64,000 nt of DNA from Atopsyche davidsoni (GCA_022113835.1 JAILWY010000004.1:3723501-3787500), one strand, 5' to 3'. Positions 48,401 to 61,150 are shown, counted from the first letter of the stretch. Made by a program: numbers and translations. Notes: a model not told the origin generated them from the sequence alone.

Positions 48401-51400
48401 ATTACTGTATTTGTAGTGCATATATAATAAAAATGAACTTTCGTGACTAATATTTTCTACACAATGTCTTTAAAGCCATGCCTTTACAGAAATATTATCG
48501 ATACAGTGTGTCATATACAGTATTGGTAAAAAAACTTTTAATTGGAGAAAAAACCACTTTGACTTATAATATTTAACTGAAGCTTATTTTCCGTAGTTAA
48601 GAGAGACATTTCCAGAGCACACATTTCAAATGATATTTATTTTTATAGCTGTTTTCGGCTCTGTTCTTCCTCATGCTGTTCGTCCTTGGGATCGGTTCAA
48701 ACGTCGCTATGGCGTCATCCATCATCACAGTCATCAGGGATAAGTTTCCCAAGATCAAGCACGCATATGCTGTCACCGGAGTAGCAATATTTGGATTCTG
48801 CGTGGCTCTGACATACATCACGCCGGTGAGTTTATACTTTGCACCTTTGGAGTGAAATCTCAATTTTAAGGGCATTTCAAAGAAGGTATATTAATAGGCA
48901 ATATAGAATGTGTTGACTGCAAGATGCGTGAAAGACTTAATGACAGTGATTAATAAGAATATCATTATCAATCATTAAACCTGTATAGGTAAAATCGTAC
49001 TTCCTGTGAGACGGTCTTCACAAAAATCAATAATATATTAATAAGGATACAATCCTTTAAAGCTTTCATATCAAGCTTCCTCGTAGTCGTGTGCTTAGCA
49101 TGCTTGCTTTTTATTTATAATATGATATCCCGGTTTTAGGTTTTTAGCTATATTTTGTTAAATTTAAAAATAGTTTATACTCTCTCATTTAAATTTTCTT
49201 CTTGTTGAGTTGTATCGACTCACTATCCAAATTGTCTGTGCAAAAATGTTTAAAATTGTTTAAATTTCTGAGGCATGCATTTCATACAAGCAATAGAACC
49301 TCAAAAAATCAAAGAATATAATATTTATTAAAAGATTAAACATATTTTTCAAATGTCATAATTGTGTGATTTTTGTGGAATTTTTTTTATTTTAGACAGT
49401 CGTGAGACTTTCAGTATTATAAATCTATATATATAAAACACAAACTCAAAAACCGGCGATTATTTGGCTGCTATAGGCTTTAGAACCATCCAACCAATGT
49501 GCCCCAAACCGGTTTTATTTGAAAGCCAACAATACTAAAGTGGTTTTAGACCACTTAAATTAAACATTTAATAATCAAATTCGGTTTATTAATAAGGTAG
49601 ATTTTCGACATTTCCCATACAAAAATTTCAACATTTTGCGGTCGCGAATACATTTCAAAAAAATAAATGTCATGTTCGCGTATAATGCAAGCTGCCAACA
49701 AAAAAAACACTGACCTTGATGTTTTTTAAAATTAGTATGAAGTTGTATAATGCCACAAAAAAAAAAAAAAACCGAAGTGTCATTCATTTGCGACCAGATC
49801 TTTTCATTACATTTACATACAATCCTGCTTGGTTGGAAGACAGCTAGAGTTTTCAAACAAAAACTCATGGATCTCACGATAAAAAATCATATAAACGGCG
49901 AAGTGCAATGATAGGTGTGTAAATAAAAAAAATATTTTATTTAGCATAGTAGTACGCGTCGGGTATCTTCCAGTATATAATAAAAAAGTGATTGAAATAA
50001 ATCTAGAGTGGCTTCATCTAAAAAAGCAAATCCAGTGTTGGGACAAAAAAACACAGCGTAATTTTTCAGCCTTACATTAGTGTTAAGTAGAGCCTTCGGG
50101 GACCTACCCCTGTTTGCCGGCCTCTCGCGTCCCACCCGGGCAATTAACTTAGAAAGGGGTGCGAAGTGCCCGCTACAGGACCGGGGGTGGGCACATACTT
50201 TCCACCCACTTGTGGATAGAATTAAGGGTGGAAATATTACTTGGATTTAATTGAGACCTTTTAATAATTAAAAAAAAATATATTTTCGTTAAATTTAACA
50301 TTTACATTTTTTTTTGGTAATTGTAAGCTTGAAATGAAAAGAAAAAAAAAACATAATATACAATGTCTGCGAAAGTAGTTAAATATTTAATTTTAATATT
50401 AGTTTCTTGGATTTTTTAAAATGAGTATTTCATTTAATGAAGAATGAACGTGTTTTTAATAGAATATATCACTTAAAGAGTGAAATAGTTTTAATATCCA
50501 TGTCTGAATTTTTTCCCCTGAGAAGTTAAAAAAATTGTTCTCAAAAAATTAATAACTTGAGTTATTTTAGTTTATGACAATTAAAAAAATATTTAAATAT
50601 AAAATAACGTGAATCGATACGTTTGTAGACTTTTTGGTGTTACTATAATATTGTCCAAAAAGGATTAAGTATTATAAATAATTTATATTTCAATGAAACG
50701 TTATGTGATAAATTATTTAAAATTCTAGCAGACGGAGGGTAGCAACATAAAAATACGATTAATTGAATTGAAGTATTAAACACACATTAATTACCCTTCA
50801 ATTAACAACTTTACAAATCTTATCCGATAAAAAAATCATTTAAGCAATCTAAAGAAACCACAATTGCTGATTTATGAAAATACCGCAAAAAGCAAATATA
50901 ATACAGCGATTACATTTCAAATTAAACGTTTATTTGTTTCTGTTATCATATAATTGAAAATATGCTAAAAATTATCATTTATTTAATGATAAACTAATCT
51001 TGTCTGTGTTTATTTGATTTAATGAAAAATAAGTGTCCCCATTAAAATATGAAAAATATCTCACATGTCTATTTATTTTGATAGGCTTATAATTAATTGT
51101 TTTGAATATTGTATTACTTGCTTTAGCATTATGTAATTTTGCTGTGGAGATTATAACACATATTTATATGCATATTTCATCTCTTAATGTTAGTAGATTA
51201 AGTTACAAAATAAATAAACTAAGTAACGAAGGATCAAGATTATTTTATGAGCAATAAACGTTTTTGCCTTAGAATTTTTATATATACATCAAAACATGTA
51301 TATTTATTAAAACAAATCTACTCACAGTTTACAATAATATTTTTTTAAAAAACTTAACATAATAACTAATATATTATATCAAAACAAATAAACAGAGACA

Positions 51401-54400
51401 AGATAAGTTATAAGTGATAAGTAAATCAATGGTTTACCTAATTTTAAAATCGTCATCGGAAATGTTGTTTTTTTTATATAATTGATTAAGTCATTATAGT
51501 AACTTCATTCTCTCGAGTGAATTAAAAATGTATAATTTAAAAAGTTTCTCCGGATTAATTTTTAGTTTGTTTATTTAAAGTATTTGTTTAATTTAGTGCT
51601 ATGTTCGTGTCCATTGAGTCCAAGCCACATTATCATTTTTGATTAAATCTAGTTTGTTTAAGAGAGCGTTAAATCGTATATGAATTAATCGCCAACGCTT
51701 TTAAAACAAGCCTAAAAGCCTTAAGCGATGGCTATCCCTTCGTCCCTTCCGGTTTCAAAGAATGTATAGATATCAACCCTAAAATGAGAAGAGACAATTG
51801 GGAGCAAACTTATAAATAATAATGCTTGGGTTATAACTTATAACAATGCCTTGAAAATACACTGTAATACAGAATTCGAATTGTGATTTATTCTACTGTA
51901 AAAAAATCTTACATTGATTAACAAAAAAAAACAAAATGAAATTAATACGATCTTATAAATAATTTTTAACGCTTTGATATGAAAAATTTTTGATGTGAAA
52001 GCTTAAGGATTTGTCAAAAAATAATTTTTATTTTTTCAACATTTAAAGCAAGGATAACTATCAATTTTTCTTTTTGGGTGAGTTTGACGGAAATTATATT
52101 GCCACCTTTGATATTTTGAAATTATTTTGTGGTTTGCATCCGAGTTAGGATTTTTTAAAATATTTAATATATATTAAAATAATATTCGAATATTTAGTGT
52201 AATTAAAAAAAACGGGTTTTTTTAAGCATATTATATCAGGAAAAGTAATAATAGTTTTCATGGCACTTTCATGGACTTTTTTATAATTATTTCTTATAAT
52301 TCTTCATCAGTTCATTATAGAGCCTCCATGCCATACCGGATATGAGCCGCGGGCTAATGCAGTGCTAAGTGCGGCCCTGTAATTAAGGCGGGAAAAGGGG
52401 TAGTCTTTCAGGGAAAGGGTGGGGACAGATTCTTATGGCGATTTCATTTCAGAGGCTTCATATACTTAATATATATTTTAAGTTTTAATTACACCCCTGC
52501 TTTGAACTAGAAGTAAATTAATTAGAAGTTTTAATAAAACTTGGTAACAGGATTTTGAGTTTTAGAAAATTCGCATATAAAAGTCTACATTAATTAGTGC
52601 AGTTTTTACTTTTTTAACAGATTTTATTATTTTACTAAAATACTTGGAACTTTAGAGCTATTAAGAATAACTCAAAAGTAAAGAATGGGATAATTGATAT
52701 TTGCGGTTAGACCATATTATGTGTTTGTTGTGTAACTGTTGAATAAAATGGTTCTTATGTATATTTTTTCAGGGAGGACAGTTCATCCTGACTCTAGTCG
52801 ACCACCACGGGGGTTCCTTCATTGTGTATATTTTGGGAATCGCTGAGCTGACTGCGATCTTATGGATATACGGTACATAATGCATTTTGAAATGATACGT
52901 TTTATTTCATATTTAACCGAAGTACCTGTTTAAAAAAATTATCAATTTTAATAATAATATTTTTATTTAAAGGCAGCTTATTTTTATAGTCAAAAGTAAC
53001 CAAATATTTCATAGAAGAAGATACCGATATTTTTTATATTCTGCATATTGTATCGATCTATTTTTTTAGCATTTATAGAATTTTTGTTTCTGTATGATTT
53101 CAGGAGTACGCAAGATATGCGACGATACAGAGTTCATGCTGAACATGAAGATCGGCCTATACTGGAGACTGTGCTGGGCCGTGGTGACGCCTGTCTTCCT
53201 CATCATTATCATGCTGTATTCCCTCATAACCCTGGAGCAGATCAAGCACAACGGTGTCCAGTTTCCCACCTCAGCCCTTGGTATGAACAAGATCAAACAC
53301 TACTACTTATTAAACCCAGTTCAATTAACACAACCAAATTGACTAAACTGATGTGCGTAGCGGGCAAAATTCGCGTAAAATTGCACGTGTGAAATCTAGT
53401 CTATACACTCTTTGATTTGCATGTAGTCAAATAAATCGTTTCCTATAAAAAGTTGAACCACTTCATACACACTTTGCGGATTACTTGGCATCATTGTTCA
53501 ATAATTGGAGGATTATCATTCTCTGACCACTCCACTTCTTCATAGTCACTTTGTTCACAATCACTGGACAGTATTAGTAGAAGTAACGTTGACGAGTCCT
53601 AAACAAACACTTCGAGCTGTAAACCTAAAGAATAAAATGACCTTCTGCCGCTTTTAGAGTAAACACAATCAAAAACGTACAAGTGCAGTTTTTGATAAGG
53701 CCACCAATTTTTCCGATAAACCGATATCCCTAAATTTTATTTTTGTATTGGACAGTTGATAATATTTTTTCAAATATTTTTTAATAATTTAAACGGGTCA
53801 AAACGAGAAATAGTTCTTTGAAGCATTGCTTGCGTTAAGTTTTCGCTGTAAAAGGGGCACAAGGAGATTTATTCGCCGTCCGAGTAAATCACGTACAGGG
53901 GAGCAGCACACCTGGTGCGCGAGCGTTTTGTCATTTTAATGTCCCCGGACTGCATGTAATTACAGTGGAAGCGCTTTTTATTCACTTATTTACTGCAGCT
54001 GTAATAAACTCACCCCGGCAGTGAGCATCCCTGTGTTCCGTCTTCCTGCACAGGATCTGAGGGTTGTGGTGATGAGAATCTTCTTCCCTGGGGGGGGAAA
54101 ACCATTAATTAGAACAGTGCACGGATTGACAGAGAGTGCTTCAACTCAGCTTTTATGTAAATGGTTAATTATGGTTTCTTCTAGAAGTTATAAAAATATC
54201 TACTTTAAATTAATTAAAAATTACTTATTTCGTTTTTTATACAGCCTCACAATTTAAACACAAATGTTGAATAAAAACTTAAAATTTTTCTGTAATACTA
54301 ATCACAGTATTATCATTAATTCAATAATGAATATCTGAACGTTGGTGTTATTATTATAAATACATATTTATATTTTTGTTACAAAAATAAACTTGTTCGT

Positions 54401-55138
54401 TTTAATTGTTTTATAATGATTTAATTGCCTTATATTTAATCAATTCCAAAAAAGATTTTTAAGCAAAGCCATTTTCGATCCTTGAACGTGCTGATAATTT
54501 AAAAAGCAAAAAATGCTGTTTTTTGGGAGATATGCTGCATTTTCTGTAGAAATTTTCAACGTTTTGGTCCTATTCCTTGAAGATGGCTTTAGTGCCAAAA
54601 CTGAAACGTTACAACATATTTACGAATACAGCATTTTTAGTAACAATGGCAGCCAAACGTACGAACACATTGTATAATATAATACAGTTTTTAAATATTC
54701 AAATAGTTTTGAAATATATATTTTTATTTTTCAGTGTGCGGCTGGCTCCTGACTTTTGTGGGAATCATTCAAGTGCCGTTGCTGGCATGCTTTGCTTTCT
54801 ACAAGAGAAGAGACCTCGGAGGCTTCAAGGACGTAAGTAGAAAGACCTTCAACTATATATACACTACTCAAAAGACTTATAAGCCCCACAATTTCATATC
54901 TCAGCTGTAAACTGTAAACAAAAGTTCTCGTCAAACTATGAAGCAGAGTGGAATAATAATAATATATATTTTTCAGATAATCATTGGAGCTTTTAAGCCG
55001 CGGGAGTCTTGGGGTCCAACAGACCCGGAGACCAAAAGAGAGTGGATAGCGTACACCGAGATGAAAAAGAAAGAGCGAGAAGAGAGAACCGGAAGGTCTA
55101 CCTTGCGAAAAGTATGGGATCGAGTCTTAGGCTATTAA
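36458..55138 (+). CDS. SLC6 sodium-dependent nutrient amino acid transporter
   Basis: Thirteen coding exons keep frame: 36458-36469, 40068-40157, 40353-40433, 40533-40836, 41475-41685, 42484-42754, 47091-47194, 47881-48067, 48649-48825, 52773-52872, 53104-53280, 54735-54832 and 54977-55138 (657 aa). TM1 has GLGNIWRFP at 102-110 followed by NGGGAF, the sodium/substrate signature. TM3 has [18 protein letters not shown]2 has a Cys pair and sequons NSS and NTT. TM6 has [10 protein letters not shown]8 has [10 protein letters not shown] in place of the usual neurotransmitter-transporter pattern, and TM11 and TM12 are complete. [16 protein letters not shown] before TM1 and the [14 protein letters not shown] loop resemble insect NAAT1-type plasma membrane symporters for neutral amino acids. 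The long cytoplasmic N-terminus (about 80 aa) is encoded partly by two similar small exons. The substrate is inferred. Confidence 0.93.
37335..37441 (+). repeat. LINE 3' tail fragment in SLC6 intron
   Basis: GAGATGGTCACTGACC and AGAAGAGGCACTTGAAGAAG match the terminal block of the LINE copies at 24.7 and 33.6 kb. Confidence 0.55.
39400..39740. other. GC-richer unique segment in SLC6 intron
   Basis: It contains CCCCCCGTCTCACGGGCGCC and no usable ORF. It may be regulatory. Confidence 0.2.
41245..41407. repeat. Fold-back repeat, copy 3
   Basis: TGACCGGTTTCGCCAACCTT then the reverse complement of the GACAGAGAGTACTTGGTGGA segment, ending 67 bp before exon 5 of the transporter. Confidence 0.65.
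43010..43930. other. Intron 6 of SLC6 gene, partly GC-richer
   Basis: The segment 43720-43920 is set off by composition, but I see no exon or known repeat. The inverted GGAGCGG / CCGCTCC pair at 43812 and 43879 is weak. Confidence 0.25.
46133..46925 (-). repeat. R1 repeat, copy 5, split by a mariner insertion
   Basis: R1 sequence in reverse orientation occupies 46133-46313 and resumes at 46847-46925. The two halves meet at the same point of the R1 consensus, so the element between them inserted into R1. Confidence 0.7.
46314..46844 (-). mobile_element. Deleted Tc1/mariner-type element, copy 1
   Basis: Imperfect terminal inverted repeats of about 35 bp (CAGGGTGTCCAAAGAGAGTA and the inverse of a CAGGTTGTCTAAAAAGCGTA-like end), flanked by TA. 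About 530 bp remain. On the minus strand the C-terminal transposase part is open (46798-46421), with [20 protein letters not shown]. This is the block around the third catalytic carboxylate in the IS630/Tc1/mariner group. The first two catalytic residues are missing, so it is non-autonomous. Confidence 0.8.
49430..50000. repeat. Possible degraded transposon in SLC6 intron 9
   Basis: It begins CTATATATATAAAACACAAA and ends around GGGTATCTTCCAGTATATAA. The start and interior look like Helitron-type non-autonomous repeats, but no hairpin or CTRR end is certain. Confidence 0.25.
50085..50235. other. GC-rich island in SLC6 intron 9
   Basis: About 150 bp of clearly GC-rich sequence, with GGGTGGGCACATACTTTCCA and related hairpins, in otherwise AT-rich DNA. 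There is no ORF and no copy elsewhere in the window. Confidence 0.3.
50236..52770. other. Rest of SLC6 intron 9, no exon seen
   Basis: AT-rich. A GC-richer patch at 52310-52450 contains TATGAGCCGCGGGC; its nature is unknown. Confidence 0.35.
54560..54612 (+). repeat. Fragment with GAAGATGGC...GAAACGTT block
   Basis: CTTGAAGATGGCTTTAGTGC is followed by CTGAAACGTT. This is the same stem-plus-GAAAC design as the fold-back repeats, suggesting another Penelope-type end. Confidence 0.35.
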
Positions 55139-55900
55139 AAAATAGCCAACTTGTATAAAGTAATATAAAAAAATAATTCAAAGATAACAAACGAGTATGT
55201 GAAATACGTTACGATGAAATTTAATTATTTTTTATAATTTGTGATGTGATTTTTGTCTTGTATGTGTGCCATTCGTTTTAAATGTTGTTTTTTACTGTAC
55301 AAGTATTATTTTTTAGTTTAGTTAATTTTTAGCCATAGAGACTCGTTTGCATCTGTATTTACAGTCTTGTATATTTGAGTGTATTACTTTGATTAGTTTT
55401 TTGGTAATATTATATATATATATATATAAAATATGTATGTGTGTGTAGACTGTGATCGATTTGCCACAGTTGGCATTACAAGACGGATGAGTGAATATAT
55501 GCAGATCTGTGTACTGTAATTTGTAGAGTTTATATATATATTAAGACAGATTAAAAATATCAAAAAATTGTAATGGCATAAACGTTATTTTATTTTTTTG
55601 TTAAATGAACTTTAAACTGTGACTAAATCAATTTTTTTGATTTAGATGTGATCTTTACTTAATTTAATGAAAGTGATATAATATTTTTAAATAATATCAT
55701 AACCATGTTAAATTAGTGACTGATTTAACATTTATATTTATTACTGCATTATTTCTGTATTATAAGTGTAAAGCAATTAAGGAAAGATATATTTTTAATA
55801 AAATGTGGATAAATAGCATTACATTTGCTGATGAAAATGAGACAAGAACTGATGAAACTTTTAATATTGTTTTATGAATAAAAACATATCCCACAATTTT
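55139..55900 (+). other. SLC6 3' UTR
   Basis: AATAAA signals occur near 55797 and 55876. A TA microsatellite lies at about 55412-55430. The true end is not determined. Confidence 0.4.
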
Positions 55901-57100
55901 ATTTGTTAAAACTTAAAGGCAAAAAATAAATTCAGAAAATCATATACTTGTATTTAATATAAATAAATTGTATTTATTAGCATGTAAGAAAAAAATATAA
56001 ATGATTTTGTATAAAAAAAAATATATAAATTAAAATTTATATAATATGTTTTGTTTTAATATACTTGCTAATTTTAAAATAATTTAAATGTATATAAAAA
56101 TATAGAAAAAAATTCCGACATGTATTAGAATTACGAAGAATGTACGTTATGGATATGTTTTATGAAAATTGTATGTGATGGAATATTTTTAGGTATATTA
56201 AAATATAAATATTTGTAAATAAAATGATAGTAAATATAAGCACATTAAATCGAAAATGTGTGTGTGTGTGTTTTAAATATATTTACTATTTCAATAAATC
56301 TACCAACGTTTAATACCTCAGCAATAAATTATGTGAATGTTTGAACGATTATATTGTTACAAAAAATAAATAATTTAAACCACATTAATTAATACGGCAA
56401 AACCTTTTTATAATCGTAATGTGCCTTTTCATAAAATAATAAAAATATTTAATTAAAATGGGCTCGACTTTAAATTCCACCTGTGTCACTATTAATTATT
56501 TTGTTGTTGAATGTTGAACTATGAGCGTACAATATTTGGTAAATAATTTAAATATTATTTTATTTTAAATTATTTATTAAAATGAAACCTTTAATAGGAA
56601 CAATTTTACTAATTAAAAATACAACGAAGTTTATTTTTTAAGGTAATTCAGTGCTTTAAATTTAGTATTTAAATACTGCATAGCGGGTTATTGAAATTGA
56701 TTCTTCGAAGCACAAAATAAAATACGAATTAAGTTTAACTAAAAAATCTCTTTGAAATAATCAACGCTTTTCTATGTAATACATATCAATGTGTAGTTTC
56801 GTAAACCACATGGTTTTGTTTATATTTATTGGAAATTTCACCAATAATGAATTATTGTAAACGTGTATGTGAATTACCTTTGGCCGATGAGGGGATTTCC
56901 CGTGCGACACTGGGAAAGCTCTGATGCTTAACAGGGAGCGATGGGGAACACTGAAATGCCAAAGTCAGCCCCTCTGCAGTGAGCAGCTTTCTGAAAGCTC
57001 AATAAACCATAAAAATTAGCAAGACTTTAATTGTGGGTTGAATAAATGAGGATTCGATCATTGCTTATTGAAAGCAATGCTGTACTAAAGAAATTCTCAC
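55901..57100. other. Intergenic, no gene seen
   Basis: AT-rich with a TG microsatellite at about 56260. A GC-richer unexplained patch sits at 56880-57000. Confidence 0.4.
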
Positions 57101-57102
57101 CT

Positions 57103-57590
57103 TTTCTCAGAGGAGGTTGGTGACTATTTCATCGAACATATTTCTATCCTGGGTCAGTCTCACTATTCCGACCTCCAGCCACTGCCTCAGATTCCACGTA
57201 AACTTCCTCCTTCCCATGCCCTTTTTTCATTGTACAATCAGTTGTAGGATCCTGTATTTACTATTGCTGTATAAAATGTCGCTTCATTACCAACGTTAGC
57301 ATTTCTCTTTTTTTTGCGCATTCTGTGCATTCATTAGTGATGCAGTCAACCGATGATATTTTAAGGATTCTCCTATATAGCCACAATTCTGCAGCTTAAA
57401 TTCTTTGCATGGTAGCTGTCTTGAGTGTTCAAGTTTCAACTCCATAAAAAATAACCGAGGCGACGTAACACTTGGTGAATTTCCAGCGAGATTTCAGTGT
57501 TGAGCATAGTATTTTTCGCAAGTTATAAAACGTACTGTGTGCTGTCTCAATTCTCATTTAACCAACTGCATACATATCGAGTGCATTTCC
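57103..57590 (-). mobile_element. Non-LTR retrotransposon 3' fragment (broken, minus strand)
   Basis: The reverse complement of the family seen at 33.4 kb. It is the longest stretch of its 3' part here, including the complement of the CGCAAGTTATAAAACG block and the AGACTGACCCAGGATAGAA terminal block. Frameshifts and stops break all frames. Confidence 0.6.
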
Positions 57591-57593
57591 ATA

Positions 57594-57832
57594 TAGCATA
57601 TACTCATGGTGAGCCAGTGCGCATGGTTTTTTAAGGGGAAAATAGTGTAGTGGGTCCCCAGGTCCTACTACACCGCAGTTTTATATTGAAAGGAAAAATT
57701 TAATAACATTTTTATATAATCCTTTATTGACAAAGCTCCGGCGGTAATATCTGATACTCTTGCAGCAAGCTACAGATACAATAGCAGGAGTACCCCCAAA
57801 TCAACAAGGTACTTTCAGAGCACATCCCTCCA
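57594..57832 (-). repeat. R1 repeat, copy 6
   Basis: Reverse orientation, nearly full length, from the GTGGGTCCCCAGGTCC block to the GAGCACATCCCTCC end. It abuts the LINE fragment. Confidence 0.75.
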
Positions 57833-57921
57833 CAATCATTCCTAGTCCACTACTTCATTACAAATCCTTTACACATGATCAGCGTATAGAATAAGGAGAG
57901 TGGAGAGGTGACATTATATAT

Positions 57922-58427
57922 AGGGTGTCCATTAAGAGTATCGGGTGAACGTGAAGAGTGAAAAATTTTTGGGCCCAGAGTTGCAGGAGTTTCAAGGTTT
58001 TAACTCAAAAACGTGGTTCCAAAAAGCCACTTGCCATACATTCAAGCTGTTAACGAATCATTCCTTAATAAGATCATTTCACGTAGAGGTAACATTAAAT
58101 GGCTTCCCAGAAGCCCCGACCTTAGCCCTTTTGACTATTTCGTATGGAAATACCTTAAAATTAGGGATTATAAGAATAATCCAATGAATTTAACGGAATT
58201 GAAACAAAACATCAGGTCAGAAATGGCATCAATATCGAGGGCTATGTGTCTGCGTGTTATCAGCAATCTTCGTTCCAGATTAGAAGAGTGCCAGCAGCGT
58301 AACGGCCACCATTTGGATAAATTTTCCATTTTGTATTCTTATAATCAACAATAAAAATATACTTGATTACTAGTAGTTTTTGTTTTACTGAACTAACAAA
58401 TACCCGATACTCTCTTTGAACACCCTG
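57922..58427 (+). mobile_element. Deleted Tc1/mariner-type element, copy 2
   Basis: Same termini and the same internal deletion as the copy at 46314. The transposase C-terminal part is on the plus strand (58013-58354), with [20 protein letters not shown]. Flanking TA dinucleotides are present but lie in a TA-rich run. Confidence 0.8.
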
Positions 58428-58433
58428 TATATA

Positions 58434-58680
58434 TACAGGGCAACCCCTCCAGGCCCGAAGGGATGCGCCGCGCGATTGCGTCACGGCTGGGTATTGCCGT
58501 CGTCCAGAGCCGCGGCCGAGCGACGCCGTCCATTCAAACCGGAAGTCTGTTGCGACGCTGAAACTGCATGCGCTGCATCGGGCTTAGCATGCAGCTGTGA
58601 CATTCAGCGAGCTGGCGGACCTGTCCGATGGAGAATTTGTAGCCCCCGTTATACCAGTGGCGCACCTGGAGCTTAAACCA
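58434..58680. other. GC-rich island next to the mariner copy
   Basis: It begins ACAGGGCAACCCCTCCAGGC and ends near ACCAGTGGCGCACCTGGAGC. Base composition is strikingly GC-rich for this window. It looks like a foreign insertion, possibly a MITE, but I cannot define both ends. Confidence 0.4.
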
Positions 58681-58689
58681 CCCACCTCC

Positions 58690-60830
58690 TAATTTTATAT
58701 TTTTTCACGTTAATCATATTCAGGGGTGCTTATTAACAATTTATAATATGAACGTGAATCCATTTGAAATAAAAATACTTTTTTTTTGATTATTTTATTT
58801 ATTAAAATGTTTTCCAATACATGATCTAATTATAGTCTGAATACCACTAGCTCGTAATCTAAACATATACGTTATGTTTTCATATATATATGATATTAAA
58901 AATTGTCTAGTTTTAGTAGCATATATATTTGGCTTCGCATTATGTAGTCAGTATTGTTTAGGCCCGAAAGGCGATCCTGTGCCGTATATATGGATGACGC
59001 CGGAGGCAGATTGGGTCGATTGTGATTGAGGTGGACACCGAGAATGCAATATTGCGGAATAGGGTATTGAATATGGATATCCTGTCAGTGGTTATGAGTA
59101 AAATCACTGTATGCATAATTATATACGTGAGAGATTTAATGCTTAAACGATGTTTGAAATATAAATACGTGGTTGTTCTCAAATACTGTAACGTAGTACT
59201 ACATAACAATTCTTCCCCGCTCTCCCTATTTTTTTGCTTGATATGGCTGCCGTTTTATACTTTAAGCGTATCGTAAATAATCGTTAATGAAATAGTGGAA
59301 TTAAAATGTTTGTACAAGGACGTTTTTTGGAAATACCACGTAGAAGTGGGGGCTGCTTCTATTTTGTAGAATGCTGTAGAAGAAATACCAAATATATATG
59401 CCAAAGTTTTGTAGAATTGGGCATCAGCAATATGTAGAGCTTTCTTTTGAATATAGGATCTAAGAAACACACTATTAAATAAAAGCACTATTTTTCCTAA
59501 AAACTATGAATCATAAAAATATATTCAGTGAGATGGTCACCAACTTCTTTTAAGAAGATGCACCTAAAGAAGAAGAATAAAAATTGTGGTGGAATGTCCT
59601 CTATCTGCTACTATAAAATTTTCAAATTATAAATTCAAAATAATAAGGCGCTTCAAAAACAAAATAAAGCCTTTCATATTTTTGAAGTGCAGCTGGCTTC
59701 AGACTGGTTAGTTGTTTCATTAAAATTGAATTTTTGCCAAGGAAGTTTTCCAGCTCCAGCGACCCTTTGCCATCGCAGTGTCTGGAATCCGTTTTTTATT
59801 TCGTTTTAATCTTCCTGACTTAAATATGCCAGCAACTCCAGATTTGCCACCCCCAGCTAGGGGTTGTTAAAAAATACACGACCTAAATCTTAGAAAATCG
59901 AGCTTGATTCTTTTAATGATGTATGCTGCTGTGATTATAAATGTAATTATTTTTAATATTTTCGATATTAAAAAAAAAATGGTCGTGGCGTGACAACAGT
60001 CTGCGTGCTTGCATTTATTTAATGTTTTTTAATAGAAATCCACTCCTTATTTTTTTTAATAAAGTCTTTTCTTATTTATTTATTTAAAATTAATCTTAAA
60101 ATATAATCTAAACAAAGTATGTTTAAACCAAACTATTCTGTGAAAATAAGATACTACTAATTAGCTGATAAAAATATGACAAACATAAAATATACTCTAT
60201 TATTTTGATATAACGTTTTAAATAATAAGAATACAAGCCTTCCATATTAAAAAAAGAAAAGGTCTTTTTTATGTAAATGATTGCTCATTGCAGCACTTGC
60301 AAAAACTGCACTAGAGAGTGTTTTTTTCTGAAGGGATGTTCATTCTTTGAACCAAGAAGCAATTAATATATATATATATATTTTTTTATTAACTGTTATA
60401 AAATAACAAAAAACCATTTAAAACATTTGGAAGCAGCTGTATTTTTTATGTTATAAAAAACTCCTGTACTTTTGAGACTCCGTTTGTAAGATCATTAGTA
60501 TTTCTTGGAACATCTCCAGAGCTGTAACCCTGGTTAGTGGAAGTATAGACTTTTATTACTGCCACCTACCTATGGATAATTGAATATTGGCAGAAGTTTT
60601 GCAGAGCTCGTGACTGATACAATAAACGAATTGAGCTCGCTCACGCTTTTCCAGTAGTTTTTATTTTTTTTTATGAAAGTCTTATGAATTTTCCTTCACA
60701 AAATCGGCTCAAACACATTTGCATTTGTATGTGTTTGCAGCTGTTATTTTTTAGATTTTTAGTAGTTCAGTGAAGTGAAAATGTATATTTAATTATTATC
60801 ATTAAAAAAACTAGACTGACCTGTTTTTTT
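58690..60830. other. Intergenic, no gene seen
   Basis: Contains an R1/LINE tail at 59517-59578 and a TA microsatellite at about 60367-60382. Open frames at 58958-59276 overlap on both strands and have no family features. Confidence 0.4.
59517..59578 (+). repeat. R1/LINE 3' tail
   Basis: ATATTCAGTGAGATGGTCAC then TTTAAGAAGATGCACCTAAA and a GAA run. Confidence 0.55.
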
Positions 60831-60839
60831 ATTGTCCTA

Positions 60840-61150
60840 TCATGTCCAGCTGCATTGTTCGACTGTGAGTCAAACGCGATCAGTATCGCAGCCTGCCCAC
60901 TGTACTGTCAACCCTTCCACCAGAGGCAGGGGTGGCCAACACCCCCGCATTGGAATTCAAAGCGAGTAACCGTCTCTGTCAACAATGCCGGACGTCCATT
61001 GCCAGTCGCAGTTTGCACACACGCCGGTCAGAATTAGCCATTCGAGGAAACAATGCAATCGAAGATCGATGCCATCTTGTGGTGTTGTACTGCTTGGATA
61101 TGTTTGCAAACCAAATCGAAGGTAAACTTAAACAGAAGCGTGTAATGATG
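60840..61150. other. GC-richer unexplained segment
   Basis: Contains CAGGGGTGGCCAAC, a sequence often found at hAT termini, but no inverted partner is seen. No supported coding exon. Confidence 0.3.

Noticed and set aside
49575..49877. Minus-strand 100-aa frame
   Set aside because: It sits in sequence that looks like a degraded transposon and has low-complexity stretches.
58958..59276. Overlapping frames on both strands
   Set aside because: Neither shows a family motif or splice context, and the overlap itself suggests chance openness.
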